A stretch of 64,000 nucleotides of DNA from Nemania diffusa (taxonomy: Eukaryota; Ascomycota; Sordariomycetes; Xylariales; Xylariaceae): the NCBI GenBank assembly GCA_038501195.1, contig JBBPUQ010000002.1, positions 620,001 through 684,000 on the forward strand. Reading direction: 5' to 3'. A model generated the notes under the pieces. The model saw nothing but the letters and a program-made list of their open reading frames with translations. It was not told the DNA's origin and did not search any database. The number at the start of each line of letters is the position of its first letter. The stretch's first letter is position 1. Below, one piece after another: positions 1 through 12,000 of the stretch. The position numbers and the translations under genes were made by a program.

Positions 1-322
1 TGGCATGTCTTCCTATACAACTCATGTGATCCTGGAATTGAGAGATGTTTGTAAAAGAAGATTTCGCTACTTAACGTCGAATATAGATTTATAGATCGAA
101 TATTCAATCCACCGGCTTAGTAGCCTCTACCGTTGGCACCTCTGTAATGTATATAACGCTCAAGCCTTTCCCCCCTGCAGCACTTTGACCCTAGGTTTTC
201 AGATGTCCGCGCAGGTGACACTATTGGATGATCGTGATAAATCCTGATTCCGTTTCTTAGTAGTAGCGGCGTCACCGAATTACGAAGCGGTCCTGGGATA
301 ATACAGGTATCGGCCGGTGACT

Positions 323-1464
323 TCAGTTATCAAGATCAGCATACTGGGTTCCGGTGCCGCCGTCTGCTGTATATATACTATGCCGGCCTCCATTTCGCCT
401 CCCCGCCTCCGCTATTACTTCCGGCACCGTACATTGTCGCTTCGCAGACCGGGGGACACCCAGCCTATACATCACATTCTTATCCCCCACCGGCCTAGCG
501 CACTCCCTGCACTTGGGACTCAGTGTCATGTAGCATTCTCTCCCGAAGTCCATAATGGGTCCCCTCTCTTCGCGGCAATGGACGCAGGACTCCTGGAGCA
601 TTCCCCCGACCTCCGTGGACTTATGGTAGGGGCACAACATGATTTTGAAGATGTCGACCGCGAAGTCCTTGAGACCCGTCTCCCGAAATAGGACGTCGCC
701 GGAGAGGTCAGGTCGCAGAATGGTGTAGCGCGTGAGCTTGGGAAGTAGCAGGAGTGCGGTCTTCAGGGGCCAGAATGAACTAGACCCCATGCCGTAGACT
801 CTCTTCGCCGCGGAGAAGAAGCCTTCGAGGAACTCCCTGGTTTCCTTGGTTTGAAGCGCCTTCCAGTCATCGTCGTTTTCTTTAAAAGCCTGGCGAAGGT
901 AGTTTTGGATATCGCGGGCCTGGGAGATTAGGTGTTCGATCATGACGTCTGCCGCACGCTTGCATAGTATGTCGAGGTTGAAAAAGTCTGCAGCGGTAAA
1001 GAGGTCGACACAAGTGCCTAGCACCGTCTTTTTATTCTGGAAAAGTTCGAGAAGGTCATCCGGGGCTGTAGGCTGAGTTAATCGGTGGCTTGTTAGTGTA
1101 GGTATACATTTACTTACCTTTTGCCGTGTATATGAAGTGGATTACCCAATTTACATGCGCCGGATCCTGCTCATGTATCTCGACAAGGTTTTCCTTGGCT
1201 TCCTGTATAAGGTGTTAGACCACAATTTGTCGGATAATGCGCAAGCCTGCCTACTTTGTATCGACCGTCTTCCAGGGCGGCTCGGAAGAATCCACAGCGT
1301 GACGTTAGGATGACGCGATGAAGCTCCCATGTTCTCTCCCCACACTTGACCGTGACATCTGAGAACTTCCCTGATGAGAGAATACTAGAGGAAGGGTCAG
1401 CCGAGCTCTTAAGATCTGAAGGCATACAATGTGTACTCTTCATCGCAGGCAGATGCCGCGGCAT
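323..1464 (-). CDS. BTB/POZ domain protein (3 exons)
   Basis: Exons, read on the minus strand, are 1464-1255, 1202-1118 and 1065-323, joined by GTAGGC...ACAG and GTAAGT...ACAG introns; the frame closes to 345 aa. Residues ~30-120 form a BTB/POZ fold: KFSDVTVKCGERTWELH, then the HRVILTSRCGFFRAAL helix, then a middle exon reading EAKENLVEIHEQDPAHVNWV and IHFIYTA, then FTAADFFNLDILCKRAADVM. BTB domains dimerise and in many proteins recruit Cullin-3, but no Kelch or MATH partner is present. The C-terminal third has paired cysteines (LCPYH, CVHC, CRECA) that could bind a metal; that is inference. Two ATGs compete (residues 1 and 8). Fungi carry many such BTB-only genes of unknown role. The BTB call is firm and the biological function unknown. 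Confidence 0.8.
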
Positions 1465-2468
1465 GTGAACGCTTGCTCATTGTGACACGAATAACTTGAA
1501 GCAATATTTGTTAAATATAGTTGTTTATATTACTAAAGATCGGAGAATACAACAGGAAGAAGTCAGAGACGCAGGCCTTTTATAGAAACGTGCAGTGAAG
1601 CGTTGAGGATAGGGAAAGGGTACACGAGGCAAGGGACGAGGTATAAAAAGGGTTCGGCGCTTATAGATTGGGTAACGGCAATTCATGATATGGTGAGGCC
1701 ATGCTCAGGCCCAATCGCAGGTAATCTATCCAATGTTTGCGTTGTGTTCTAGTGTGTCACCTCAACCGCGATTGTGGCGCCTGAGGTGCATATGACCTCT
1801 CCCTTCCAGGAGGTGAGTGTCTCATCTAAGTCACGCCGTTAGAATAGCCGCTTGTACTACCAATTATTGAGATAGGAGAAGAGCGTCAGAAATAATGTCG
1901 GTCGGCCTTTGCTATACTCTTTACCAATTTTTCAGTTTTTTTTCCCGCAAGCCGCTACATTTCTCGTAAAGATTGAAGTGATCTTTTAAACTAATCGTAA
2001 GCTCTGAAGCCCTCGGAAGGGGTCTACAAGCTACACTTGGTTCCTGAGCAGTATACTTTTTGCGACCACTTAAGGGACCTTCCTTTTCATAGATAGCCTT
2101 AGTTGGTCAGGCTATTCGGCAATATCTTCCACAGGCCTAACCACTTTACTTGAGCGAAATTCACACAGCTCCACATCATAGAATGGTATGTAACGACAAC
2201 AAGCAAATTACCCGATATAGTAGTTAATAGATGTAGTATATTCAGCTAAGAAATAGATTCTAGTCGATATTATCATGTGCAGTTACTTTGATAACAACTA
2301 CTCATAGACTTTAACGATATTGAAATCTCCTCGATATATTTCTTCGAGTCTTCGATCTCTCCGTTAAACGGCTCGATTCCTGCACTTTAGTTAAGCTCTA
2401 GACTTCATCAGCCTAGAAGCTTTAGAAAGTCTTAGAAACAATACGAAGATATATCAAGAGAAAAATAC
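1465..2468. other. Intergenic, no gene seen
   Basis: About 1 kb between two minus-strand genes. It must hold the promoter of the BTB gene (near 1465-1700) and the 3' UTR of the hydrolase. No coding frame, repeat or RNA gene was recognised. Confidence 0.5.
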
Positions 2469-4133
2469 TCACGACGTTTTCAAAATCGGTCGTTGGACAG
2501 AGTTTCCGACAATTCCAGTAATCTTTACAAAGAACTGTTCGTCCGCCGGGAGACTTCCATCATGGGCCCAGAAAAGCCGGACCATATCACTTGCCTCGTC
2601 ATGGCGGAAGGTAAACTGGAAATAATCTTTATCAAGGAAGGTAAATATAGCTCTTTTGGCCAAGTCGTTGAACGAAGTTTTAAAACATAGGAAGGTGTCG
2701 CCTTGATAGTGGTCTAGGGCCCAGGTCTGTGACTCTCGACCTTGGAATGAGATCTGTAGCTGCGACTCATTGCCTTCTTTGAAGTTGACATCAACAAAGA
2801 AGTTCCGGTTTGAGTCTTGGTATCTTCCGATGTATTCTCGAAGGGGCTTAGAAGGAGGGATATTCGATCGTGTTTTCTCAAGCTCTTTTGATATAGTTGA
2901 AAAGCTTGATACATGATTCTCAGCGGCCTCCTTCGCTAGTGCGACGTAGTCATTTGACACTGGCGAGTCAATGACGTTCTCAATTAGCAGCTGGTTTAAC
3001 CAACCAGCAGGGTCTCCTAACCCAATCGAATTAACCATTACAGCAATCGAGCAGTCGATTTCAGGCAACAGTGAGATGAACGTAGTGTATCCAGCAAGAC
3101 TACCCCCGTGGGATAAAACCAAGCTTGCATCTTTCCCCGGAGCAAGCACCGGCATCTTGTCCACAAACATAGTATTGCAGCCGAGACCGTCAAAGGAGTT
3201 GGGAAGTTGATGTCGATGGATCCCTAGACAGTAAGCTTTTTGGTACATAGAAGCACTACCGCGATTGGTGTGGGCGCTCAGTTGTTTAACCACATTCTTT
3301 AAAGGCGAGCCTGGAGATGCTGTTTTCCCGCTTTCTAACTGATCATGATATGCCATAATCAGACTCTGAGAGTATGTGAGCAAGTCAGTGACAGTGCTTT
3401 GTATCCCTTGAGCCGACGCTAAAATCGTGTCGTCTTCGCACTTCGGCATCGGGAGTTGGTATGCGAAAAGGTCATCAAGAACAGCGTAAGGGAGAGCCAA
3501 ATTTTCGTCATCCCCAAACCTATGCGATGCAGAGGTGCGACTCATGCCCAAGGGGTCAAGTATCCTCGTGCGGATGAAGGTGCCATAAGAAACCCCAGCC
3601 AATCTTTCAATGACCTCTCCAAGAATTGCGAAGTTCCAATTGCTATAATTATAGCGGCTGCGAAGAGATGAAGCTGGTTTCAATGCATTAATAAATTCCA
3701 TAGTCTGATCTTTGTCGAAAAGAAGCTCCCCATCAGCCCCATACCACCATTCGCTTGAGCTCGCCATTCCAGCGCGATGGGATAGAAGGTCTTCCACTGT
3801 AAGCTCATCTGTGATGAATTGGCTACTGCTGTGGAACTCAGGCAGTATTGTATGAACTGGAGTTGACCAATGGAGGTGGCCTTCGTCCACAAGGATGCCG
3901 ATAGCAGATGCCGTGAAGATTTTAGAAATCGAACCAATTCCATACACCGTGTCCGAATCAGGTTGAATTCCCTCAGTCGTATCTCGAAGGCCAGAGTTCC
4001 ATTGATAAATACTCTCGCCCTTGTATGCAATACCAAGCGACACAGACGGAGCACCTGTCACAGAACATATGGCCTGAATGGTTGATCCAAGTCTGTCTAG
4101 TCTCTCGAGAAGCTGGGGCTTCATGGAAGGCAT
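2469..4133 (-). CDS. Serine beta-lactamase-fold hydrolase (class C/PBP-like), 554 aa
   Basis: Intronless. It carries the three active-site boxes of the beta-lactamase/transpeptidase-like family: SxxK as S68-I-S-K71 in YGIGSISK, YxN as Y163-S-N165 in YNYSNWNF, and H342-G-G replacing the KTG box in LSHGGSLAGY. The N-terminal ~370 residues are the catalytic domain; the C-terminal ~150 (from about REYIGRYQDSNRNF) look like the beta-barrel extension common in fungal members. No signal peptide is evident, so it is probably cytosolic. Family members hydrolyse or transfer esters and amides, including acyl transfer or hydrolysis in secondary metabolism; the substrate cannot be told from sequence. The closest neighbours give no pathway context. 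The start at 4133 is the first ATG and lies just before the conserved LLERLDRLGSTIQ helix. Confidence 0.85.
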   Translation of the reverse strand: MPSMKPQLLERLDRLGSTIQAICSVTGAPSVSLGIAYKGESIYQWNSGLRDTTEGIQPDSDTVYGIGSISKIFTASAIGILVDEGHLHWSTPVHTILPEFHSSSQFITDELTVEDLLSHRAGMASSSEWWYGADGELLFDKDQTMEFINALKPASSLRSRYNYSNWNFAILGEVIERLAGVSYGTFIRTRILDPLGMSRTSASHRFGDDENLALPYAVLDDLFAYQLPMPKCEDDTILASAQGIQSTVTDLLTYSQSLIMAYHDQLESGKTASPGSPLKNVVKQLSAHTNRGSASMYQKAYCLGIHRHQLPNSFDGLGCNTMFVDKMPVLAPGKDASLVLSHGGSLAGYTTFISLLPEIDCSIAVMVNSIGLGDPAGWLNQLLIENVIDSPVSNDYVALAKEAAENHVSSFSTISKELEKTRSNIPPSKPLREYIGRYQDSNRNFFVDVNFKEGNESQLQISFQGRESQTWALDHYQGDTFLCFKTSFNDLAKRAIFTFLDKDYFQFTFRHDEASDMVRLFWAHDGSLPADEQFFVKITGIVGNSVQRPILKTS

Positions 4134-4478
4134 CTTAGTAGTGGCATTAGAGGTTGCCAGGGTAAAGAGGACTCAAGTTGAAGAATTGGGTGTGGTGAAT
4201 AGTAAGAGTTGATCAAGCTGCATCCTGAGAACATGGGCACCTCACTAGGTATTTGAAAGCAGAGAAAATCATTCAAAAGAAAACAGATAGGCAGGGGGGA
4301 TTGCTGATTTGCCTAAACGTATAGGTGAGCTGTTATGCGCTGGTACGAATAGAGAAGACCTATCATTTTGTGCGACGACTGGATACGAGCGTGTCACGTT
4401 AAATAAACATGACCAAGGGCCAGGGAGACCAGAATGGAATCACTCGATCCCAACCAGAGCACCTGTCATCATGATACC

Positions 4479-4910
4479 CAGCACCGCACATAGGCAAAGT
4501 ATTATTTTGACCGTTTACCAATTAATTAAAGTAATTGAAATAGAACAGTTGTTTTTAAAGATTAAAAAGGTAAAACAGCAATTTATTACTCAACTTAATA
4601 CTTGAAAATTACTTTTAATTATTTCTCTTGTTTTTAATAATTCTTTGGGTTGTTTTTTGGGTTGTTTTTTGGGGGGAACTTGTAATGCTTCTTTTCCTAG
4701 GTAGGCTGGGTGGCACCCTATTTTTAGACCCACTTACTTGGCTACTTATATTTACCTAGCCTAGGTACCTATCACCTTACCACCCTACCTACCCCCTACC
4801 TAGATAACCTTACTACCCTACCTACCTACCTACTTACTTACCAACTTACCTACCTACCTACCTGCCTGCCTGCCTTGCTTTTTGCAACTCTGTACGCTTT
4901 GCGTATAACA
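4479..4910 (-). mobile_element. Truncated MITE, diverged copy of the 25.6-kb hAT-type element
   Basis: Read in reverse, this segment follows the right two thirds of the 593-bp element at 25586-26178: the same tract order of diverged terminus (starting CAGCACCGCACATAGGCAAA), AT-rich arm, a shared CTTCTTTTCCTAGGTAG block, the CCTA/GGTA repeat tract, then the sequence around CTGTACGCTTT. Similarity stops near 4910, so the other terminus is missing and no target duplication can be checked. It lies just upstream of the STAND-like fragment at 4985, so its insertion or a later deletion may have removed that gene's 5' part. Homology is clear by eye; the end point is approximate. Confidence 0.7.
4728..4875. 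repeat. (CCTA)n microsatellite-like tract
   Basis: Imperfect tandem CCTA/ACTT units, with CCTG units at the right end. It is the internal repeat of the truncated MITE; the intact element carries the complementary GGTA tract at 25762-25930. Confidence 0.85.
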
Positions 4911-4984
4911 TCTCATCTTCACAGGGCTCTATTAGGCCATCGCCTGCTATAGAACCTTCATTGGCTCCCTCAAGTTATTTACAT

Positions 4985-5908
4985 ATGAGACAGGTTCCTC
5001 CCTCGATCAAAGCCCTTGAAGAAATCAGTGCACCAGAAAATCCAGACAGTACTTTGGATATGGGTGCGAAATATGAAGGCCATAACGCACAACAGGACAT
5101 TGAGAGTAGATGGGAAAGTGTATCGGACGCCCTTACACCCATCTTCGCAAAATTTGGTAAAGACATAGAGAATCTAGTGGAAATTGCGTCACAGGCCTTG
5201 AAGATCAAGGTCGGCCATCTGGTGAGAGGACGCATTGGAACTTGGACGACGAATATCGAGTCCGACAAACTATGGATCCAGAGTGGTTATGAGGCATCTC
5301 ATCCCAGCCAGAGTACCCTTATAGCGGCTAGCCTGGCTGCCTTGTCCAACGAGAACGACATACCTTGTGTATCCTATTTTTGCTCTCTTCAGACCCATAA
5401 CGCCCATGAAACGGTACCGTCACGTCGTTGCATATTGCTAGATATGGTGAAATCACTGACAGCACAACTTTTGCTTATTTACAAATCGACTCAGCCCAAG
5501 GCGGACATATCCTTGGAGCCTTTCAAGCAGCTCATTAATCCCGAATTGGACCTAAAGACAGCTCTAAGCCTGCTACGGGAAACGCGCTCAATACTCCCAC
5601 CCCTGACACATTTCTTAATCGAAGGCGTTCAGGAGTTAGAGAATAGGAGCGACATCCAACAAACGCGAGATCTCCAGGAAGTGCTGCAGGAGGTAATAGA
5701 CCTAGATCAAATGCCAGCCCTCGTGCCTACGGGCTCAGTTGATTATCAGAGAGGAGCAAGTGACTCTACAGAACTAGCTCATCAGACATTTAGCAGACAG
5801 GTAAAAGTCTGTTTTGCATCTGATGGTTATGTAGATGCATTAGCTCTATTAGTTGAGGCTGGCCAACTTGAAATGATCGCGAATGAGAACGAAGGAGAAG
5901 GAGATTAA
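4985..5908 (+). pseudogene. Fragment of a fungal STAND-like (NACHT-type) protein
   Basis: Open frame of 307 codons from the first ATG (the frame is open from 4961 without an ATG). Recognisable stretches are SRWESVSDALTPIFAKFGKD, then LWIQSGYEASHPSQSTLIAA in the place of a P-loop strand, IPCVSYFCSL, and LTHFLIEGVQELENRSD like a Walker B strand, followed by a C-terminal VKVCFASDGYVDALALLVEA. This order resembles fungal proteins with a degenerate STAND NTPase core that lacks the GxxxxGKS loop; no P-loop is visible here. The N-terminal part expected of the family is absent, and a truncated MITE sits directly upstream. It may be an intact small gene or the remnant of a larger one. The assignment is from pattern memory only. 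Confidence 0.45.
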
Positions 5909-6957
5909 TTGGGACACGACGACAATCGTGAGCTTTTGGCCCGGACTGACTACAAAGGAGAATAAGGATATTACAGCTCGAGCTATTTGGCATTTGTGAT
6001 GCTATCACAGTCATCAGCTTTCCTATGTCATACCAACTCCTAACCGTTTAGACTGTACGCTTCGTGAGCTAGACTAGGCGAAGTGTTGAGAAATCTATAC
6101 TGGGTTGCTCTGATTGGTAGGGCGGATCTCCCCAGCAAAGCACTAAGATCTTACATTTAGGTGGATCCGTACTTTTAGGGAATAGTAACTTGTGCCTCAT
6201 ACCAAGCGGAATCAAATGAATTTATTTATAAGTCTAAGAGAGATAATCTAAAAAGAGCGCATGAAGTGCGCGAGCACTGATTTATAGTGTTTTATATACT
6301 CCCTGGATCTTGAGATTCCCCCAAGACTCGACAATAGCTAGACCAGATGAGAGAGGCTGGGATATGTAGCACACTTCACGGGCATCTAAGAACGTAGCAA
6401 CCGGCCTCGCGAATGTAATGCAAGGCTGTCTCTATATCTGGAGATGACGAGGCTTCGCCTTCTTTGGCCTAGGGTGTTTCGGAGAGCTCATAGCTAAAAA
6501 GGCATGAGGGTGGAGTCTGTATAATTAAGGGCGAGTTGTCGAAAATTTAATTAGTTGGAAGAAGCTGCCAAGTTCGATATGTTTTCGCTCCCGTCAATCC
6601 GTTCTACATTTATAGCCTTAATACTAGACACAGGGATATAAAGAATAACGTTAAGGTATTGACAAGTGGTGAATTTGCTTGTTCAGCTATGAAGCGAAGG
6701 ATTCGCTCCCTCTATTATCTACTATATGCATCTGCAGCAATTCTTAATCGCCACTGGCTTAGGCTCATGATGCAAAGCCACGATGCCTCTCCGACCAACG
6801 CCGTGCGCAATGCTCTAAAACACGAACCCTCCTTTCTATCTCGGTGAATGCTCTATTCCCGGCCCGGTGCCCCCTACCAGGGGCCAACCTAACCCGCGCA
6901 AATAAACAAAGTGAATTAATTTTATACAATAATGATCGTCGTTCAGCCTGGAAATGC
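5909..6957. other. Intergenic, no gene seen
   Basis: About 1 kb downstream of both neighbouring genes (convergent 3' ends). Only short frames without family character were seen. Confidence 0.5.
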
Positions 6958-9085
6958 TTACGCGAAGCCGGCCTCGATCTTCTTGCCCTTGACGCTCTTC
7001 CACTCCATGAATATCGCACCGAAGATGGCGATGGCAGCCAGCGCGGTGGCGACAGTGAAGGCTGTAGTCAGGGCGTTGTTGTACGAGAGGATGACCTCAG
7101 GGATGACATCGGCCGGCAGTGCCTTCCGTAGGTTGGTGGTGCCGATCACGATAATTTTCTCGTAGTTAACGGAAGGCACATGCGCCTTCAATTGCTCGGC
7201 AAGTTTGTTGGTAAACACGTTGTTGCCGACAGAGACGAAGAGGGCACCACCTAGAGTTTGCATAAAAGCAATGACCGACGTTCCGACGGGGACGTCCTTG
7301 ATATCGAGTACAGTCTGGACAGCGATTAAAGGCTGCTGCAGACTGAGGCCGACGCCAAAGCCGAACAGGATCTGATAGCCGATCCAAGTGGGCGAGCCGG
7401 TGTCGGGCTTCCAGGTCGTCAGCAGACCGCCGCCAATGGCAGCGAGGATGGCGCCCACGATCATGAAGGGGGTGTAGTATCCGAAGGCGGTGATCAGGCC
7501 GCCGGCGATGAGCGAGGCGACGACGACGCTGAGGAGCATGGGCAGGTTGCGGATGCCCGAGTTGACGGCCGAGACGCCCTGCACGGACTGGAACCAGATG
7601 GGGATGTAGTACACGAACAGGAAGAAGGCGGAGCCGATGCTGAAGGCGAAGAAGCTGCCCGCCATGACCGTGCGGTTGCGGAAGATGCGCGGGGGCACCG
7701 TCGCGTTCTCCTGCTGGTGCCACTGGATGTACAGGAAGGTGAGGAGGAGGACGCCGAAGACAACGAAGAGGCCAATGATGCGCCCGTTGCTCCAAGCGTA
7801 GGTGGTGCCACCCCACTGGAGAGCGAGGAGGAGTGAGATGATGGCGGGGATGAAGATTAGGGTGCCGATGGGGTCGAAGTGCATCAGGCGCTTCATGAAA
7901 GGCTCACTAGCTGGCTTCTTCTGGACTGGGTCCGGGAAGAAGAGCGCAATGACGACGAGGGTAACGGCACCGACAGGTAGGTTGATGAAAAAGCACCATC
8001 GCCACGACTAGAATCGAGTTAGCTCATCGACCTCAGAGAATCAAGATCTTGCCGAGCTAATAACATACCACTTTATCAGTGAAGACACCACCAAGCAGAG
8101 GGCCAGCGACGGAGGCGACACCGTAAACACCACCAATGAGACCACTAGCTGAGAGTTAGCAAAGATCGAAAAGAGAAAGACTCGACGTGCTGGCTTACGT
8201 GTAAAGCGGTCGCTTGGCTAGCGGAACACTGTGAGCAAGAATCAAAAGCGCGCCGGAGAAGAGACCGGCAGAGCCAAGTCCGGCAACGGCACGGCCGATG
8301 ATCAGCGTCACCGAGTTCTGGGCAACACCGCAGATCAAGCTACCGACTTCGAAGATAAAGATTGCGGTTAGGTAGACCCATTTGATACTGAGGAAGGTAT
8401 AGAATTTTCCGAACAGCAACTGAAGAGCAGCAGTTGTAAGAAGATAGGCTATTGGTCATGTTAGCCCTGGTCATATCGCAATTTCATCTGGTGAAAGCCA
8501 TAAACTTACCACTTCCATACCAACCGACGTCTGGAAGACTGTGAAATGCATCCGTGATAGCTGGGATAGCTGTAGCAATGATCGAGTTACTAATTTCTCG
8601 CCGTTAGTCTTCATCTGTTGCTAAGGATACCGTTGGTATGGCGAAACTCACTCAAGCGCGATGAGGAAAACGCTAAGACACAACGCTAACGAAATGAGAC
8701 CGAGTTTCAATCCGGTGGGATATTCTGTGCCGTCCTCTCTTGTCTGGATCTGCTGTAAAGCATCGCCGTTCTGTGTGCGGGCCGTCTGCACCTTGACTAT
8801 GCTCTCGGACTTCTCGACGACCTGTTCGGAGGTACCAGCATGCTCCTCCATGATTGAACTTTGCGAGCTGCTGGACCCTTTCCCTGATTCGTCCCGGCTC
8901 GACAATGCCGACCTCGCATCCTTATCGTAATAGCCAGCCATGCTGTTTGCGCTCGGGGCGAGAGTCGGTTCCCGTGATGAGGTTGGTAGTTCTGATGCCG
9001 CAGAGGGCTGTTTTTCCTCAGATACGTGCATTAAGATATCTCGTGTGTGCTCTCGTCTGTAAGTGGTTGCCAGAGTTCCTTGCAA
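6958..9085 (-). CDS. MFS efflux transporter, DHA2 (14-TM) type, 5 exons
   Basis: Exons on the minus strand: 9085-8652, 8589-8510, 8448-8199, 8144-8069, 8007-6958. All introns are GT-AG and the joins keep frame, giving 629 aa (611 aa if the second ATG at 9031, MHVSEEK, is used). After a charged ~125-residue cytosolic tail comes the family start [20 protein letters not shown], then [20 protein letters not shown], the loop [20 protein letters not shown], the [20 protein letters not shown] segment and [20 protein letters not shown] followed by [19 protein letters not shown]. These are hallmarks of drug:H+ antiporter-2 pumps such as fungal toxin and aflatoxin-cluster exporters. The likely role is plasma-membrane export of a drug or secondary metabolite; the cargo is unknown. 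No biosynthetic core gene is adjacent, although the decarboxylase-like enzyme lies 6 kb away. Confidence 0.93.
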
Positions 9086-12000
9086 TATTTCGCTTGCCTT
9101 TTTGCCTTACACTAGAAGGAAACTGGGAAGAGACAGTGCTGGTTTGGTTTATTAGATCTCTGGGAGAGTGAATGAGTATAAACATAAGGTTGCCTAGATC
9201 TGGGGGCAGCCACGTTTAATATAATCTGTAAATAACCAGGGAGATACTCGGGCGAGTATGGCATTTGCACCAGATCGGTACTTACATGGGGAGGGGTGTG
9301 GTGGAGTCTCGGGCTGGTCTTCAAGTCCGCGATGGCGCTATACGCACACTAATGGCCAATTTTCATGGACCCAGCGGACAGTTTTAGTTACCGAATTGGG
9401 ATGCGTGTAACTCCGCCGCTACGGGCATGGTTATTCAGCAGCGGTGCACTGAGACAGTGAGCCCTGATTGGCCGCCTCTATTTTTTGCGAACTGGTACAG
9501 AGTACCTAGTGCAGGGCGGATTTCCGCTGAAATTCTGTAACGAAGATTGGAACTCCACAGCGGCCTCAGGTCGATGTACCATGTCGTCTAAACACTGCCC
9601 CTTTCGCTACCTACCAGGCTAGGTAATGGAAGTCTTTGCCTAATCGACAAAATACAAGTACATGCAGAACAATAGGCGAACCAGTATTACCACATAAGCT
9701 CCGTTGATTAGTAGTACCTGCGTAGGTACTACTAAGTAATTGCCCTCGTACCTACCCACCCAATCAAATAAAAGGGAAAATATCATTATGAATCATTTTT
9801 GCTGCATAACTACACCTACACTAAGTACATGACTACCAATTGAAATAGGTATGCGAGTCATTTCAACACCTCACTCTCATCGTGTAGGTAGCGCCGATGA
9901 CTCATTGCAGCGAAGAAAACTCTAATTGCTCAATTGGATGCTGACCTATTGTGGCTGATGGTCAAACAGCCACCAAAGTCATACCTATCTGATGTTAACA
10001 TTCAACATCATGAGACACAGATATGTAGGACTGCCTCTTGAATGAACAAATAAATCAGCACTCCTTCTTGACACCTCCATTCATCGAGAGAACCAAGGCG
10101 CTAGGGAATCAAGCTCTATGCCCGACTCGTATCTCGCACTTGCAGGGCCTGGTCTGGCACTATGTTGCGATCGATTCGTTATTATTCTGTACTAGGTATA
10201 TAAATGGAGATAATGACTAGACTAGGGTATGTCTGTGTCGAGGTGATGAAAAAGGCCTATGGACGAAAAGAATTGAATTGGACATTCATTTCAATCGAAT
10301 GACAGGATTGCCATGTTGAAACAGCAGGTGTACGCATACCTAGGTAGGTAGGAATTGCATTCTGTACTGTAGCTTTCTCCCATTCCAACAGTCAGCATCC
10401 TGCGCAGGCACGGGTGGCTATTGTGAATTAAAAGGTGAGATTGGATGCATGATCCGACAGCCTGGAAGCATCAGCGCCAAGATTCCTCTAGCCTTTTATA
10501 GAATAGCACCATACGTTTTCTAAATGAGGCAGCCCCCTTCTACCCCCTGAACCAAGTTCTACGCCCACGTTTTTCAACCTTATAATACAGTAATGTCTGA
10601 CCCTTTTCAGGACCTAGAAAATCACCTTGACAACAAATGAGAACTCAAAGCAAAAGATGAGCCAGATCATTTTCACTTTTCAGCAAAATCTACGAATATT
10701 CCCTTAGCTGCAACGATACCTAATAACTATAGGTATGCTATAGGTACTATTTACGGTTTCGATATAGGGGTTATATTTTGTGTTATACCCAAGAGTAAAT
10801 AATTAGTAAAATCGGATTGGTTCTCTTTATCTCCGCCGATAATCTCCTTATGGCCGACTTATACGCAGTAGTCACTAGATAGATTATGTAGCACCCGTTG
10901 GGCACGGCTCGATCTTAGTCTCCGCTGCCCGACCTACCGGGTCCAATCTTTTTATGTCCGTTGGCCCAGATCCAGATGGATTCTCTAGCCCTTTGTCAAC
11001 TATCTGCATTACAGTATCCCTTTGAGTGCCGTTTCCGCACCGCGACTTAAAAAGTGGAATAATGGGGCCGCTCGTACAGATGCATACACCCAATAAGAGT
11101 ATAAATAATGCTCGGATAATCGTTTTATTGGGTGTAAACATGCCTGCGAGCGGCCCCGTTATTCCACTTTTTAAGTCGCGGTGCGGAAACGGCACTCAAA
11201 GGGATACTCGCCTTGTTCCCAATTGAATGGTAGTATGACGAATGGAATGGATGGCTATTTGGCTTTGTCATCCGATTGTTACCCTTCTAAGTTCTATTTC
11301 CCCGCACCGGGGACGGCCGAATAATGACTGGTTTACCTAATCTACACCTGATTCCGTTTGATTCGATGGATCCTACCACAATGCACACAATGTAGCACGT
11401 CATTCCAGGCACACTATTACTTACGCCTTACTAGAATCCCACACCCTGATTCTTGACTTTCATCCTGGCTCCGCCGAACCAAGATCCGAAGAACATGGAG
11501 AGGCTTATCGATTCGCGGTCACGGAGGCCGTCGTTGTTCTTCGGGTATGCAATGCCAAAATATTCCCAGATATCTCCTTGGCAGCTACTGTGAAGGCCAA
11601 CACTATCACACTCCACAAGTAGAGATAGCGGCACTATCATTAGATATTTCGCCCCTTTGACACTGTATATATTTCCGCCCCGTTAAAAAGCATGTGTGTA
11701 TTTTCTTATAGTTCGTAATGTCGCTGTGAGTCTACTAACTAGGGCTTGGTTCGAGTACTAATAGCGCTAAATAGTTTTCGTTAGCTAAAGGACCGTGCGC
11801 AAATGACCTATCTTCGAAGTTTATACGCCTTACAGAGTGAGTGTATTGCTGGATGCGTCAAAGCGCCAACTTCAATCAAATGTATTATCAAGCATATCGG
11901 GTCGATATCTCTATATCGTCTATTGATCGACATGGTAACATCTCACCGATACCCGAAACCCTGGGTCCGGGCTCAGAATTTAAAGTTATATTCCCAGTTC

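Noticed and set aside
4728..4875. CCTA/TTAGGG-like tract as an interstitial telomere
   Set aside because: The unit is CCTA (4 bp), not TTAGGG, and it is part of a transposable element.
7166..7816. Long overlapping minus-strand frames (216 and 105 codons) inside the MFS gene
   Set aside because: They lie in other frames of a clearly conserved transporter exon and have low-complexity Ser/Arg/His composition typical of shadow frames in GC-rich codons.
10884..11226. Two opposing frames with nearly the same protein (MPFPHRDLKSGI...)
   Set aside because: They are mirror images made by the 196-bp palindrome, not two genes.
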